Source of the DNA: Planktomarina sp.
GTDB taxonomy: Bacteria; Pseudomonadota; Alphaproteobacteria; Rhodobacterales; Rhodobacteraceae
Direction: 5' to 3'
Assembly (NCBI GenBank): GCA_022425445.1
Contig: JAKMFM010000038.1
Location: 1-17,112, forward strand
Length of the DNA stretch: 17,112 nt
The notes beneath the pieces were generated by a model. The model was not told the origin of the DNA. It did not search any database and worked only from the letters and a program-made list of their open reading frames with translations. How positions within the stretch are numbered: position 1 is the first letter of the stretch; each line of letters begins with the position of its first letter. A program made the position numbers and the translations under genes. This document shows positions 1 to 8,282 of the stretch, in pieces.

Positions 1-115
1 TGATATGGGAAACTCAGGCAGATCAACCGGCACCCATCTTCACTATGAAGTCCGCGTGAATGGTAAAGCCGTAAACCCAATGACATTTATCAAGGCAGGA
101 AGAGATGTTTTCTAA
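1..115 (+). CDS. M23 family metallopeptidase, C-terminal end only (5' part outside window)
   Basis: The frame beginning at position 2 reads DMGNSGRSTGTHLHYEVRVN and stops with TAA at 113-115. The HLHYEVR segment is the C-terminal HxH zinc-binding motif of LytM/M23 peptidases, and GNSGRSTGTHLHYE is typical of this fold. These enzymes are usually exported and cleave peptidoglycan cross-bridges or act as LytM factors. Only the last 37 residues are visible, so signal peptide, coiled coil and first zinc ligands cannot be judged. The last 11 bases overlap the start of the bactofilin gene, which implies translational coupling. M23 peptidase-bactofilin pairs are known in several proteobacteria, where the bactofilin scaffold positions the hydrolase. 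Confidence 0.88.
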   Translation, partial: DMGNSGRSTGTHLHYEVRVNGKAVNPMTFIKAGRDVF

Positions 116-593
116 AAGCAAAATCAATGACCCATCCGCGAAACCAGACGCCGCTGCAGCCGAAAAAACTGCTGCGCCGATCAACAAACCAGCGGCAGAA
201 TTCAAGCCCGCGGCACCAAAAGCAAAACCGCCCGCATCAATCCTTTCATCTGATCTTCATGTCACCGGTAACCTGAAAACAACTGGCGACATCCAAGTTG
301 AAGGCCGTGTCGACGGCGACATTCGCGCACATTTGCTGACTATTGGCGAAGGCGCGACCGTCAAAGGAGAAATCATCGCTGACGACGTTGTGGTCAATGG
401 CCATGTGATTGGCCGCGTGCGTGGCCTGAAAGTGCGGCTGACCTCTACGGCGCAAGTTGAGGGGGACATTATTCACAAAACCATCGCCATTGAGAGCGGC
501 GCGCATTTTGAGGGCTCGGTCCAGCGCCAAGATGATCCTCTCAATCCAGGTGCGGCCAAAAAACCAGCTGCTGCCCCAGCGACAAAAGAATAA
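105..593 (+). CDS. Bactofilin (polymer-forming cytoskeletal protein)
   Basis: A 162-residue protein. Residues 1-47 are Ala/Pro/Lys-rich and probably disordered. Residues about 48-140 are the bactofilin right-handed beta-helix, with short turns such as GNLKTTGDIQVEGRVDGDI and a regular spacing of Gly and small hydrophobic residues. A short Ala/Pro/Lys tail follows. Bactofilins polymerise without nucleotide on the inner membrane and recruit peptidoglycan enzymes. There is no transmembrane segment; the N-terminus MFSKSK resembles the short membrane-targeting peptide reported for Caulobacter bactofilin (from memory). The ATG at 105 lies inside the M23 gene and follows GGCAGGAAGAG, a plausible Shine-Dalgarno region. 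The gene is followed by a clear hairpin terminator. Family assignment is secure; the cellular role is inferred from the M23 partner. Confidence 0.94.
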   Translation: MFSKSKINDPSAKPDAAAAEKTAAPINKPAAEFKPAAPKAKPPASILSSDLHVTGNLKTTGDIQVEGRVDGDIRAHLLTIGEGATVKGEIIADDVVVNGHVIGRVRGLKVRLTSTAQVEGDIIHKTIAIESGAHFEGSVQRQDDPLNPGAAKKPAAAPATKE

Positions 594-614
594 GGCAAAG
601 CCCGTTTAAGGCTT

Positions 615-643
615 AAAAGGCGCGGCTTGGTCCGCGCCTTTTT
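615..643. terminator. Bidirectional rho-independent terminator between bactofilin and prfB
   Basis: An 11-bp stem (615-625 with 632-642, core AAGGCGCGG/CCGCGCCTT) has a 6-base loop. It is followed on the + strand by a T run (639-643). Read on the - strand it also ends in TTTT, so it can serve both converging genes. A weaker 5-bp hairpin (598-602 with 610-614) lies just before it. Confidence 0.88.
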
Positions 644-666
644 GTATCGGTTGCATCGGCGGGCGT

Positions 667-1791
667 CTAATCCGCCTGAGCATCCGCCCGCGATTTGCCA
701 GACGCATTCATAGCCAACGTCGCCGCCATCAACCCATCGAGATCCCCATCCAATACCCCTTTGGTGTCCGAAGTCTCATAAGACGTACGCAGATCTTTAA
801 CCATCTGATAGGGCTGCAGCACATAGCTGCGAATCTGATTGCCCCAGCCGGCATCGCCTTTATTATCGTGCGCCTCATTGATCGCGGCATTACGCCGGTC
901 CAGTTCCATTTGATATAAGCGAGATTTCAAGGCCTTCATCGCGATGTCACGGTTTTGATGCTGTGATTTTTCCGAACTGGTCACGACAATCCCAGTGGGA
1001 TGGTGGGTAATACGCACAGCGGAATCTGTTGTATTCACATGCTGGCCGCCTGCCCCAGAACTGCGATAGGTATCGATGCGGATATCAGATGGGTTAACCT
1101 CAATCTCGATATTATCGTCCACCACAGGATAGACCCAAACCGAGCAAAACGACGTATGCCGTTTCGCCGCGGCGTCGAATGGGCTGATCCGAACCAAGCG
1201 ATGAACGCCAGACTCTGATTTCAACCAGCCATAGGCATTATGCCCTGAAATCTTATAGGCCGCAGACTTTATACCCGCCTCCTCACCCGCCGTTTCCGAT
1301 TGCAGCTCTACCGTATATCCTTTTTTCTCAGCCCAACGGACATACATGCGCGATAGCATCAGAGCCCAGTCGCAGCTCTCTGTCCCACCAGCGCCGGAAT
1401 TGATCTCCAGGAAGGTATCATTGCTGTCCGCCTCGCCATCCAAAAGCGCATCAAGTTCCTTTTCTGCTGCCGTTTGGCGCAGAGTTTTTAGGGCCTCCTC
1501 TGCATCTTTCACGACCTCGTCGTCGTGCTCCGCCGCTCCCAGCTCAATCATTTCTAAATTGTCTGACAGGTCTTGACGAATCCCCTCATAGGTCGCGATG
1601 GCATCGACCAATATCTGGCGATCTCTCATCAACTTTTGCGCCCGCTCCTGATCGTCCCACAGACTGGGATCTTCAATCATGGCATTAAACTCTTCCAAGC
1701 GATAAGGCGCGGTCTCATAATCCAAGCGCTTGGCCAAAAGTCCCAAAGACTTGTCTATAGCTGCCACAACATTGACCATTTCCGCGCGCAT
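667..1791 (-). CDS. prfB: Peptide chain release factor 2
   Basis: A 374-residue class I release factor that terminates translation at UGA and UAA. The RF2 tripeptide discriminator SPF is at residues 203-205 (VRISPFDAAAKRH), and the GGQ peptidyl-tRNA hydrolysis motif at 248-250 (SSGAGGQHVNTTDSAVR). The residue before GGQ is Ala, as in most bacteria. Length and domain order (helical N-terminal domain, SPF domain, GGQ domain, C-terminal helix) fit RF2. The frame is open from ATG at 1791 with no in-frame UGA near codon 26, so it lacks the autoregulatory +1 frameshift of E. coli prfB. GTAGG lies about 8 bases upstream of the start. It sits 84 bases downstream of mrcA on the same strand, and the pair may be co-transcribed. 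Confidence 0.97.
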   Translation of the reverse strand: MRAEMVNVVAAIDKSLGLLAKRLDYETAPYRLEEFNAMIEDPSLWDDQERAQKLMRDRQILVDAIATYEGIRQDLSDNLEMIELGAAEHDDEVVKDAEEALKTLRQTAAEKELDALLDGEADSNDTFLEINSGAGGTESCDWALMLSRMYVRWAEKKGYTVELQSETAGEEAGIKSAAYKISGHNAYGWLKSESGVHRLVRISPFDAAAKRHTSFCSVWVYPVVDDNIEIEVNPSDIRIDTYRSSGAGGQHVNTTDSAVRITHHPTGIVVTSSEKSQHQNRDIAMKALKSRLYQMELDRRNAAINEAHDNKGDAGWGNQIRSYVLQPYQMVKDLRTSYETSDTKGVLDGDLDGLMAATLAMNASGKSRADAQAD

Positions 1792-1846
1792 ATCAAACCT
1801 ACCAGATTATGAAGTTCAGTTGGGATCGGTCTAACCAAGCCCAGAG

Positions 1847-1868
1847 CGCTTGCCAAGCATTGCAAGCG
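1847..1868. repeat. Stem-loop in the mrcA-prfB gap
   Basis: A perfect 7-bp inverted repeat CGCTTGC/GCAAGCG has an 8-base loop. It lies 8 bases beyond the mrcA stop in transcript direction. On the - strand no T run follows it, so it is not a standard intrinsic terminator. It could protect the 3' end of the mrcA message, modulate read-through into prfB, or be chance. Confidence 0.45.
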
Positions 1869-1875
1869 ATTTTCC

Positions 1876-4470
1876 TCAGTAAAGCCCCCCAGAGGACAAA
1901 GAGCCAAAGGACGCCTGCGGAGCCACAGTGATCGTCTTGCCTGTGGTGGTGATCACCTGTTGCATCTCTTCGGTTTCGCCTTCCTCAAACATTGGCATAT
2001 TGCCGCTGACTTGAAAGCCCCCATCAAAGGCCACCCCGAAAATTGGCTCGCTTCCACCTCGGAAAAATTCGGCAACCACGTGATCTCCTTCGGCATCCTC
2101 TTGCAAACGCGCGCCTGTAAAACGGTTGATGTTGATAAAGGTACCATTGACGGGAACGACAAATTCGCCTGCGCCATAGCGCTCTATCGCCATTTCCATG
2201 AAGCGATTGAACACCGGCCCGCACATGCCACCGCCTCCGGCACCGCGGCCCAAAGGCTGCGGCTGGTCCATACCCATATAACAGCCCGCAGCGATATTGC
2301 TGGTAAACCCGACAAACCAAACATCCTTTGCCTCATTGGTGGTTCCAGTCTTTCCAGCGACGGGCACGGGAAGATTGACTGTCTGGCTGGCTGTGCCACG
2401 CTCAACTACCCCCTCCATCATCATGGTCAATTGATAGGCCGTGACCGGATCCATCACCCGCTCGCGGTTGGATGTGATCTTGGGCAGCAGACCGGCCATC
2501 AAATCAGGACTACGGCAATCGTCACAGCTGCGTTGATCGTGCAAGAAAACAGTCTTGCCGCTTCGATCCTGCACCCGGTCGACCAATGTGGGCTGCACCC
2601 GCTCGCCGCCATTGGCAAACATGGCATAGGCAGACACCATTTTGTAAAGCGTTGTCTCTTCCGATCCTAGAGCGGCCGAAAGATAGGGCTTCATATTGTC
2701 ATAAACTCCAAATTTCTCCGCATAAATCGCAATCGTCGGCATACCCAATTCCTGAGCCAAACGCACAGTCATCAAATTTCGGGACTGTTCAATACCCGTA
2801 CGCACGGGGGTGGGACCATAGAATTTATCCGAGTAATTCTTGGGGCGCCACAGCCCCTGTGGCGTGTCGACCTCAATCGGCGCGTCAATCACGATGGTCG
2901 CCGGGCTATAGCCACTGTCGAGAGCGGCAGCGTATACAAAAGGTTTGAAAGAAGAGCCAGGCTGGCGCTTGGCTTGCGTGGCGCGGTTGAACACTGAATG
3001 CTGATATGAAAATCCGCCCTGCATCGCGAGGACCCGGCCTGTGTGCACATCCATGGCGACAAACCCGCCTTGTATCTTGGGCACCTGACGCAAAGACCAA
3101 TTCTCAAATACCCCATCTTCTATGTTGACCACCGGCGACACCAAAACCACATCCCCAACCGCGAGCAAATCCCTGACCCGCTTGGCCGCAGATGTGCTCG
3201 TACTGCCGTCGCTATTTTGTTTTTTCGCCCAGGTCACATCTCGGGCCGGTAAAATATGGGCATCGCCCTCTATCCCTTCGATACCCAAGCGCGCATCGTT
3301 TTTCATAAGTTCCAACACAACCGCAGGACGCCAAAGTTCGTTGATCACAATGTCGCGCGGCACTTCGAGCTTGCTCAGCGCAGCGCGCCAATCGCCTAGC
3401 TGCTCGACGGCAATCACCTGACTTGTGCCATGATAGACTCCCTGCGCCCGGTCATAATCTTCGAGCCCCAGCCGCAGGCTTTGTGCCGCCACCTGCTGCA
3501 AGGTCGGATCAATTGTCGCCCGAACCGAATACCCCCCAGTGAAAAATTCCGCCGTGCCAAAATCGCGGGTCAATTGCCGGCGAATTTCATCCGTTGGGTA
3601 ATCGCGTCCCGGCAAGCTGCTGCGAAAGCTGGTAAAATCCCCACTTTGGACCGTCTTAAGAGGCTTTTTGCGCGCCATCTCATACTCAATATCTGACAAA
3701 AACCCATTTTCGTTCATCTCACGCAGCACAAAGTTGCGCCGCGCAATGGCCCGGTCTCGCTGGCGCACGGGATGGTATTTTGACGGAGCCTTGGGCAAAG
3801 TTGCCAGATAGGCCACTTCCTCAGGCAACAGATCTTCGAGAGGTTTGTTGAAATAGGTCTGTGCCGCCGCCGCAACCCCAAAGGAATTTTGCCCCAAAAA
3901 GATTTCGTTTAGGTAAAGCTCTAAAATGCCTTCTTTGTCCAAAGTGCCTTCAATGCGCGTGGCCAATATCAGCTCTTTAATTTTACGCTCGGCAGAGCGC
4001 GATCCGTCCAACAGGAAGTTTTTCATCACCCGTTGCGTGATGGTCGAGGCGCCGCGCAGATTGGACCCGCGCGAGACGATGGCATCGCGCAGCGCTGCTG
4101 CCATCCCGGCGGGATCATAACCCGCATGGCTGTAGAAATTTTTATCCTCTGCAGAGATAAACGCGGCTTTCACCAAATCCGGTATCTCATCGGCCGATGC
4201 AAAAATTCGCCGTTCGGTCGCAAATTCATCAATAATATGCCCCTCACCCGAATAAATCCGACTGATCGTTTTCGGCTGATAGCTGGCCAATTCATCGTAA
4301 CTGGGCAAACCTTGCCCATAAATTAGGAAAATCGCACCCAAAACCGCTGCGCCAAATACCGCAGCCAGGGTCAGCGACGAGAAAATTGCCCCTAAGATGC
4401 GCAAGCAGAGCGTCGCAAGGCGCGCGCAGAGTTTGGCGACAAGTTTTCCGAGGGCGCTCAGGCTGGGCAT
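1876..4470 (-). CDS. mrcA: Penicillin-binding protein 1A (bifunctional transglycosylase/transpeptidase)
   Basis: A class A PBP that polymerises glycan strands from lipid II and cross-links peptides in the periplasm. Numbered from the chosen ATG (864 aa), a basic N-terminus and one membrane anchor (about 20-50) come first. The GT51 domain follows, with EDKNFYSHAGYDPAG (catalytic Glu 108), GASTITQRVMKN, RKIKE and ILELYLNE. An OB-like insert (about 300-460) precedes the transpeptidase domain, with SSFK (nucleophile Ser 506, Lys 509), SRN (563-565) and KTGTT (from Lys 707). The frame can be extended to a TTG at 4542 (888 aa), but that start has no Shine-Dalgarno. The ATG at 4470 has GGAG 11 bases upstream and gives a more usual N-terminus, so I prefer it. 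It lies upstream of prfB, a common alphaproteobacterial order. Confidence 0.93.
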   Translation of the reverse strand: MPSLSALGKLVAKLCARLATLCLRILGAIFSSLTLAAVFGAAVLGAIFLIYGQGLPSYDELASYQPKTISRIYSGEGHIIDEFATERRIFASADEIPDLVKAAFISAEDKNFYSHAGYDPAGMAAALRDAIVSRGSNLRGASTITQRVMKNFLLDGSRSAERKIKELILATRIEGTLDKEGILELYLNEIFLGQNSFGVAAAAQTYFNKPLEDLLPEEVAYLATLPKAPSKYHPVRQRDRAIARRNFVLREMNENGFLSDIEYEMARKKPLKTVQSGDFTSFRSSLPGRDYPTDEIRRQLTRDFGTAEFFTGGYSVRATIDPTLQQVAAQSLRLGLEDYDRAQGVYHGTSQVIAVEQLGDWRAALSKLEVPRDIVINELWRPAVVLELMKNDARLGIEGIEGDAHILPARDVTWAKKQNSDGSTSTSAAKRVRDLLAVGDVVLVSPVVNIEDGVFENWSLRQVPKIQGGFVAMDVHTGRVLAMQGGFSYQHSVFNRATQAKRQPGSSFKPFVYAAALDSGYSPATIVIDAPIEVDTPQGLWRPKNYSDKFYGPTPVRTGIEQSRNLMTVRLAQELGMPTIAIYAEKFGVYDNMKPYLSAALGSEETTLYKMVSAYAMFANGGERVQPTLVDRVQDRSGKTVFLHDQRSCDDCRSPDLMAGLLPKITSNRERVMDPVTAYQLTMMMEGVVERGTASQTVNLPVPVAGKTGTTNEAKDVWFVGFTSNIAAGCYMGMDQPQPLGRGAGGGGMCGPVFNRFMEMAIERYGAGEFVVPVNGTFININRFTGARLQEDAEGDHVVAEFFRGGSEPIFGVAFDGGFQVSGNMPMFEEGETEEMQQVITTTGKTITVAPQASFGSLSSGGLY

Positions 4471-4605
4471 AAGGTTTTTGGCTCCGTGTTTTGCGCCTCT
4501 ATAGGCGGTGCGCCGGCTCAGGTCAAAACACGATTGCGCCAAATTTACGCGCAGAGCGGCTTAAATTGCTTAACGCTCCTAATGCAGGCCGAATCTTGCT
4601 GAGTT

Positions 4606-5754
4606 TTAAAGATACCTATCGTGCATAAAGCGCTTCAGCCGCCGCAGACCCTCGATAATTTCCCCAGTCGCCTGTGCGTAAGACAGCCTAATTGTGTGCC
4701 CGCCCCGAATAGGATCGAAGTCCAGGCCCGGCGTAAGGGCCACCCCCGCCTCTTGCAAAACCTCAGCCGCGAATTTTTGACTATCCACGCCGAACTCAGA
4801 AATATCCGCATAGATATAAAACGCCCCATCTGGAGGCGCGATCTGCGTCAACCCTGCCTCAGGCAGACCTTGCAACATCAAGCGGCGGTTCTCCCGGTAG
4901 ACAGCCAGGTTTTGCTGCATTTCATCGTGACTTTGTAAAGCCGCTAGAGCCGCCAGCTGACTGACATGCGGCGGGCAGATAAACATATTTTGCGCCAAAC
5001 GTTCGACACTGCGCAGATGGTCTTCCGGCACCACCAGCCACCCAATGCGCCAACCGGTCATCGAAAAATATTTCGAAAATGAATTGATCACATAGGCCCG
5101 ATCCGTGATCTCAAGCGCCGTAACGGCTTTTTTGTCATATTCAATACCGTGGTAAATTTCGTCTGATATGAAGCCAATGTCTTGCGATTGCGCGAAATCT
5201 GCCAAAGCTGCCAAACTCGGCTTATCGATCATTGTGCCCGTCGGATTGCCGGGAGAGGCAACCAGCACCCCATCGAGCTGTTGATTTTGCAAATCAGCAA
5301 CCTGCAATTGATGCCCTGTGCTGGCGTGAGTTGGAATATCCACAGGGCTAAGCGCCAGGGCCTTCAATATTTGCCGGTAAGAGGGATATCCGGGGGCCGC
5401 AACGCCGACCCTAGCGCCGGGATCAAACAATGCGGTGAACGCCAGAAGAAAACCAGCAGAAGAGCCGGAGGTCACAACAATCCGCGCCGGATCCAGATCT
5501 ACATCATACCAAAGTTTATAAAGCGCAGCGATCTCGGCGCGCAGTTCCGGCAATCCAAGGGCCACCGTGTAACCCATCGCATCGCGCGGCAGCGCAGCAG
5601 CAACAGCTTGCCGTGCTTTAAGAGGCGCCGATGTGCTTGGTTGTCCCACTTCCATATGCACAATTCGGCGACCTTTCGCCTCGGCCGCACGGGCCGCTTC
5701 CATTACGTCCATAACAATGAAAGGATCAACTTGACTTCGTTTCGACAATGGCAC
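4606..5754 (-). CDS. Pyridoxal-phosphate-dependent aminotransferase, class I/II
   Basis: A 382-residue fold-type I aminotransferase of the aspartate aminotransferase superfamily. Visible landmarks are VTSGSSAG (95-101, phosphate-binding loop region), SPGNPTG (168-173), SDEIYHG (197-203), the PLP Schiff-base Lys 228 in NSFSKYFSMTGWR, and Arg 356 in HTIRLSYA, the likely substrate carboxylate ligand. It is predicted cytosolic and transfers an amino group between an amino acid and a 2-oxo acid. The specific substrate cannot be read from sequence, so no gene symbol is given. The start is GTG at 5754, preceded by AAGGAAAAGGC; the next internal ATG (codon 15) would cut into the conserved N-terminus. 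It is divergent from the M48 gene with only 48 bases between the starts. Neighbours give no pathway clue. Confidence 0.9.
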   Translation of the reverse strand: MPLSKRSQVDPFIVMDVMEAARAAEAKGRRIVHMEVGQPSTSAPLKARQAVAAALPRDAMGYTVALGLPELRAEIAALYKLWYDVDLDPARIVVTSGSSAGFLLAFTALFDPGARVGVAAPGYPSYRQILKALALSPVDIPTHASTGHQLQVADLQNQQLDGVLVASPGNPTGTMIDKPSLAALADFAQSQDIGFISDEIYHGIEYDKKAVTALEITDRAYVINSFSKYFSMTGWRIGWLVVPEDHLRSVERLAQNMFICPPHVSQLAALAALQSHDEMQQNLAVYRENRRLMLQGLPEAGLTQIAPPDGAFYIYADISEFGVDSQKFAAEVLQEAGVALTPGLDFDPIRGGHTIRLSYAQATGEIIEGLRRLKRFMHDRYL

Positions 5755-5802
5755 GCCTTTTCCTTTCGCAAACGTATTATTAAATGGCCCGAGGACCGAT
5801 AG

Positions 5803-7116
5803 ATGTTCAAGACTTATTTAAAAGTAATTTTCGTCGCTATTTTTTGCGCATTCAACGCCTCCGCCGCGCAAAGTATCAGCCTGTTGCGAGATCCGGATAT
5901 TGAACATGGATTGCAACAGCTCGCCGAGCCGATACTGCGCGCAGCAAATCTCAACAGTGACGGTATTAAGGTTTGGATCATCGATGACATGGGGCTGAAT
6001 GCCTTTGTCATTGATCACACTCATATCTTTTTACATGCCGGTCTTGTGCTTCAATTGAAAAGTGCCGCGCAATTGCAATCGGTGATCGCCCATGAGGCGG
6101 CGCATATCAGTAATGGGCATATTTCACGGCGCCTGGCCAATGCAAGACGGGCCAAAATGGCCACCTCCTTCGGCGTGCTGGTCGCCGCCGCCGCGGTTGC
6201 AGCCGGGCAGACTGATGCGGGAGTCGGTCTGGCACTTGGCGCAACTGGATCCGTAAATCGTACCTTGCTTGCACATACCCGCATTGAAGAATTTGCGGCC
6301 GATCAATCAGCATTGAGATTCATGAATGCAGCCAAGATCGATCCAACTGCCATGGCCGAAGTCTTCGAACTTTTCATCGGTCAGTCCAACCTGAGTGAGG
6401 AGTATCAAGATCCCTATACGCGCAGCCATCCCCTCAACCGAGATCGAATTCGCACGATTAATGCCTATGCCGCAACGGCAACCACACATCTGCCAGATGC
6501 CAAACAGGCCTATTGGTTCTCACGCATCCAGGGTAAATTATCCGGCTTTCGGCGGGCGCCTCAATGGACGCTGCGCCGCGCGACCGGCCGTTCAGACGTC
6601 GATGTGATGCGCAGAGCCATAGCCGAGCACCGCAGCGGCCGCAGCAGCGCAGCGCAAAAGACTATGGCCCAACTGATCGCAACCCATCCCAATGATGCAT
6701 TTTACCGCGAGCTACAGGGACAAATACTATTGGAAAACCGCGAATTTTCTGCTGCAACGCAAGCCTATGCCAGCGCCGCCAATCTTGCACCTAACAATGC
6801 GCTGATCTTAGGAGGCTATGGTCGATCCCTCCTGGCTCAAAATACCAAAAGCTCAAACGCGCAAGCCCTGACAATTTTGCAAAAAGCCCGCAACCTCGAC
6901 AGCAGAGACGCGCGAATTTTACGAGATAGCGGCACGGCCTACGCCCGCAGCGGTCAGCAGGGCCAGGCTGTGCTGGCCATTGCTGAACGCTACGCATTAC
7001 AAGGCAATATGGAAAATGCTGCCATACAAGCCAAACGAGCTGAAAGCCTCCTGCCGCGAGGCTCGGCGGCGTGGCAAAGAGCGCAGGATATATTGGACGC
7101 GGTGAAAACGCCTTAA
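5803..7116 (+). CDS. Exported M48 family metallopeptidase with TPR-like C-terminus (BepA/YfgC-like)
   Basis: A 437-residue protein. Residues 1-22 form a signal peptide (hydrophobic LKVIFVAIFCAF, cleavage likely after ASA). The peptidase domain has the zinc motif HEAAH (97-101) and a downstream EEFAAD in which Glu 163 is the probable third ligand. A hydrophobic Ala/Gly-rich stretch (about 122-148) lies between them. Residues about 300-430 are helical with TPR-like repeats (for example ENREFSAATQAYASAANLAP). This is the layout of BepA/YfgC, a periplasmic protease-chaperone for outer-membrane proteins. That role is inferred from architecture; other LoiP/YfgC relatives are possible. GAGGA precedes the ATG by 7 bases. 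Its stop overlaps that of the convergent ispG by 4 bases. Confidence 0.92.
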   Translation: MFKTYLKVIFVAIFCAFNASAAQSISLLRDPDIEHGLQQLAEPILRAANLNSDGIKVWIIDDMGLNAFVIDHTHIFLHAGLVLQLKSAAQLQSVIAHEAAHISNGHISRRLANARRAKMATSFGVLVAAAAVAAGQTDAGVGLALGATGSVNRTLLAHTRIEEFAADQSALRFMNAAKIDPTAMAEVFELFIGQSNLSEEYQDPYTRSHPLNRDRIRTINAYAATATTHLPDAKQAYWFSRIQGKLSGFRRAPQWTLRRATGRSDVDVMRRAIAEHRSGRSSAAQKTMAQLIATHPNDAFYRELQGQILLENREFSAATQAYASAANLAPNNALILGGYGRSLLAQNTKSSNAQALTILQKARNLDSRDARILRDSGTAYARSGQQGQAVLAIAERYALQGNMENAAIQAKRAESLLPRGSAAWQRAQDILDAVKTP

Positions 7117-8246
7117 CCGGCCGAAACCTCCGCCGCGGCTGTTTCCAGCTCCAGCTGCGCTGCGCGCGTCTCCACCTGGCTGACAATATGCTCAACCATT
7201 TCGTCATTTGACAATTTATGGCTTTGCTGTCCCGCCAAATAGACCATGCCTGCGCCATTACCGCCGCCAGTGAATCCCACATCGGTCATCAAAGCCTCTC
7301 CCGGACCATTGACCACGCAGCCAATGATCGAAAGGGACATGGGAGTTTTGATGTGCTCAAGCCGGCGTTCCAATGTCTCAACTGTTTTTATGACGTCAAA
7401 ACCCTGTCGCGCGCAGCTTGGGCAAGAAATGATATTCACCCCGCGATGGCGCAGACCCAGTGATTTGAGGATATCATAGCCGACCTTCACCTCTTCCACA
7501 GGATTGGCCGAGAGACTGACACGGATCGTATCGCCAATGCCCATCCAGAGCAGGTTTCCAAGGCCGATTGCGGATTTGATCGTGCCGGACATGAGACCAC
7601 CGGCCTCAGTGATGCCAAGATGGATTGGCGCATCGGTGGCTTCCGCCAACGTTTGGTAGGCCGCAGCAGCCATAAAGACATCACTGGCCTTAACGCTTAT
7701 TTTAAATTCATGGAAATCATTATCTTGCAAAATTTTGATATGCTCAAGACCGCTTTCCACCATGGCATCCGGGCAAGGCTCACCATATTTGTCGAGCAAG
7801 TGTTTCTCGAGCGAGCCGGCATTCACGCCGATCCGTATTGAGCAGCCATTATCCCGCGCAGCCTTGATCACCTCTCGCACGCGCTCTTGGCTGCCGATAT
7901 TGCCCGGATTAATCCGCAGGCAAGCTGCACCGGCCTCGGCGGCCTCTATGCCGCGCTTGTAGTGAAAATGGATGTCGGCCACGATCGGAACAGGGCTTTC
8001 ACGCACAATCTCTTTCAGCGCTTTGGAGGAGGCCTCATCGGGTACGGAGACCCGCAAAATATCTGCACCAGCATCCGCACAGGCTTGAATCTGCGCAATC
8101 GTAGCAGCCACATCCGTGGTCAGCGTATTGGTCATGGTCTGGACCGAAATAGGCGCATCCCCGCCCACCGGAACCGAGCCAACCATGATCTGCCGGCTTT
8201 TGCGGCGGTAAATGTTACGCCACGGGCGAATATGATTGAGAGACAT
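7113..8246 (-). CDS. ispG: 4-hydroxy-3-methylbut-2-enyl-diphosphate synthase
   Basis: A 377-residue cytosolic enzyme of the MEP isoprenoid pathway that reductively converts ME-cPP to HMBPP. The [4Fe-4S] ligands are visible as Cys 275 and Cys 278 (SCPSCARQGFD) and Cys 310 and Glu 317 (GCVVNGPGEA). The N-terminal TIM barrel has the conserved PISVQTMTNT and ADIHFHYKR stretches. Length and spacing match the compact proteobacterial form without the plant-type insert. It lies 36 bases downstream of rodZ on the same strand, an order also seen in E. coli (rodZ-ispG), so co-transcription is likely. The tail runs a little past the family core with an Ala/Glu-rich end, which is unremarkable. Confidence 0.97.
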   Translation of the reverse strand: MSLNHIRPWRNIYRRKSRQIMVGSVPVGGDAPISVQTMTNTLTTDVAATIAQIQACADAGADILRVSVPDEASSKALKEIVRESPVPIVADIHFHYKRGIEAAEAGAACLRINPGNIGSQERVREVIKAARDNGCSIRIGVNAGSLEKHLLDKYGEPCPDAMVESGLEHIKILQDNDFHEFKISVKASDVFMAAAAYQTLAEATDAPIHLGITEAGGLMSGTIKSAIGLGNLLWMGIGDTIRVSLSANPVEEVKVGYDILKSLGLRHRGVNIISCPSCARQGFDVIKTVETLERRLEHIKTPMSLSIIGCVVNGPGEALMTDVGFTGGGNGAGMVYLAGQQSHKLSNDEMVEHIVSQVETRAAQLELETAAAEVSAG

Positions 8247-8282
8247 GCGACACTTTCACGAATTTCGACTGTTGTCCTATGA

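Noticed and set aside
1960..2670. Long + strand reading frame opposite mrcA (236 codons)
   Set aside because: It lies wholly within the mrcA coding sequence, whose PBP motifs are unmistakable, and its translation resembles no family I recognise.
5182..5802. 206-codon + strand frame across the aminotransferase and the divergent gap
   Set aside because: Antisense to conserved PLP-enzyme motifs, with no ribosome site and low-complexity Arg/His-rich translation typical of a shadow frame.
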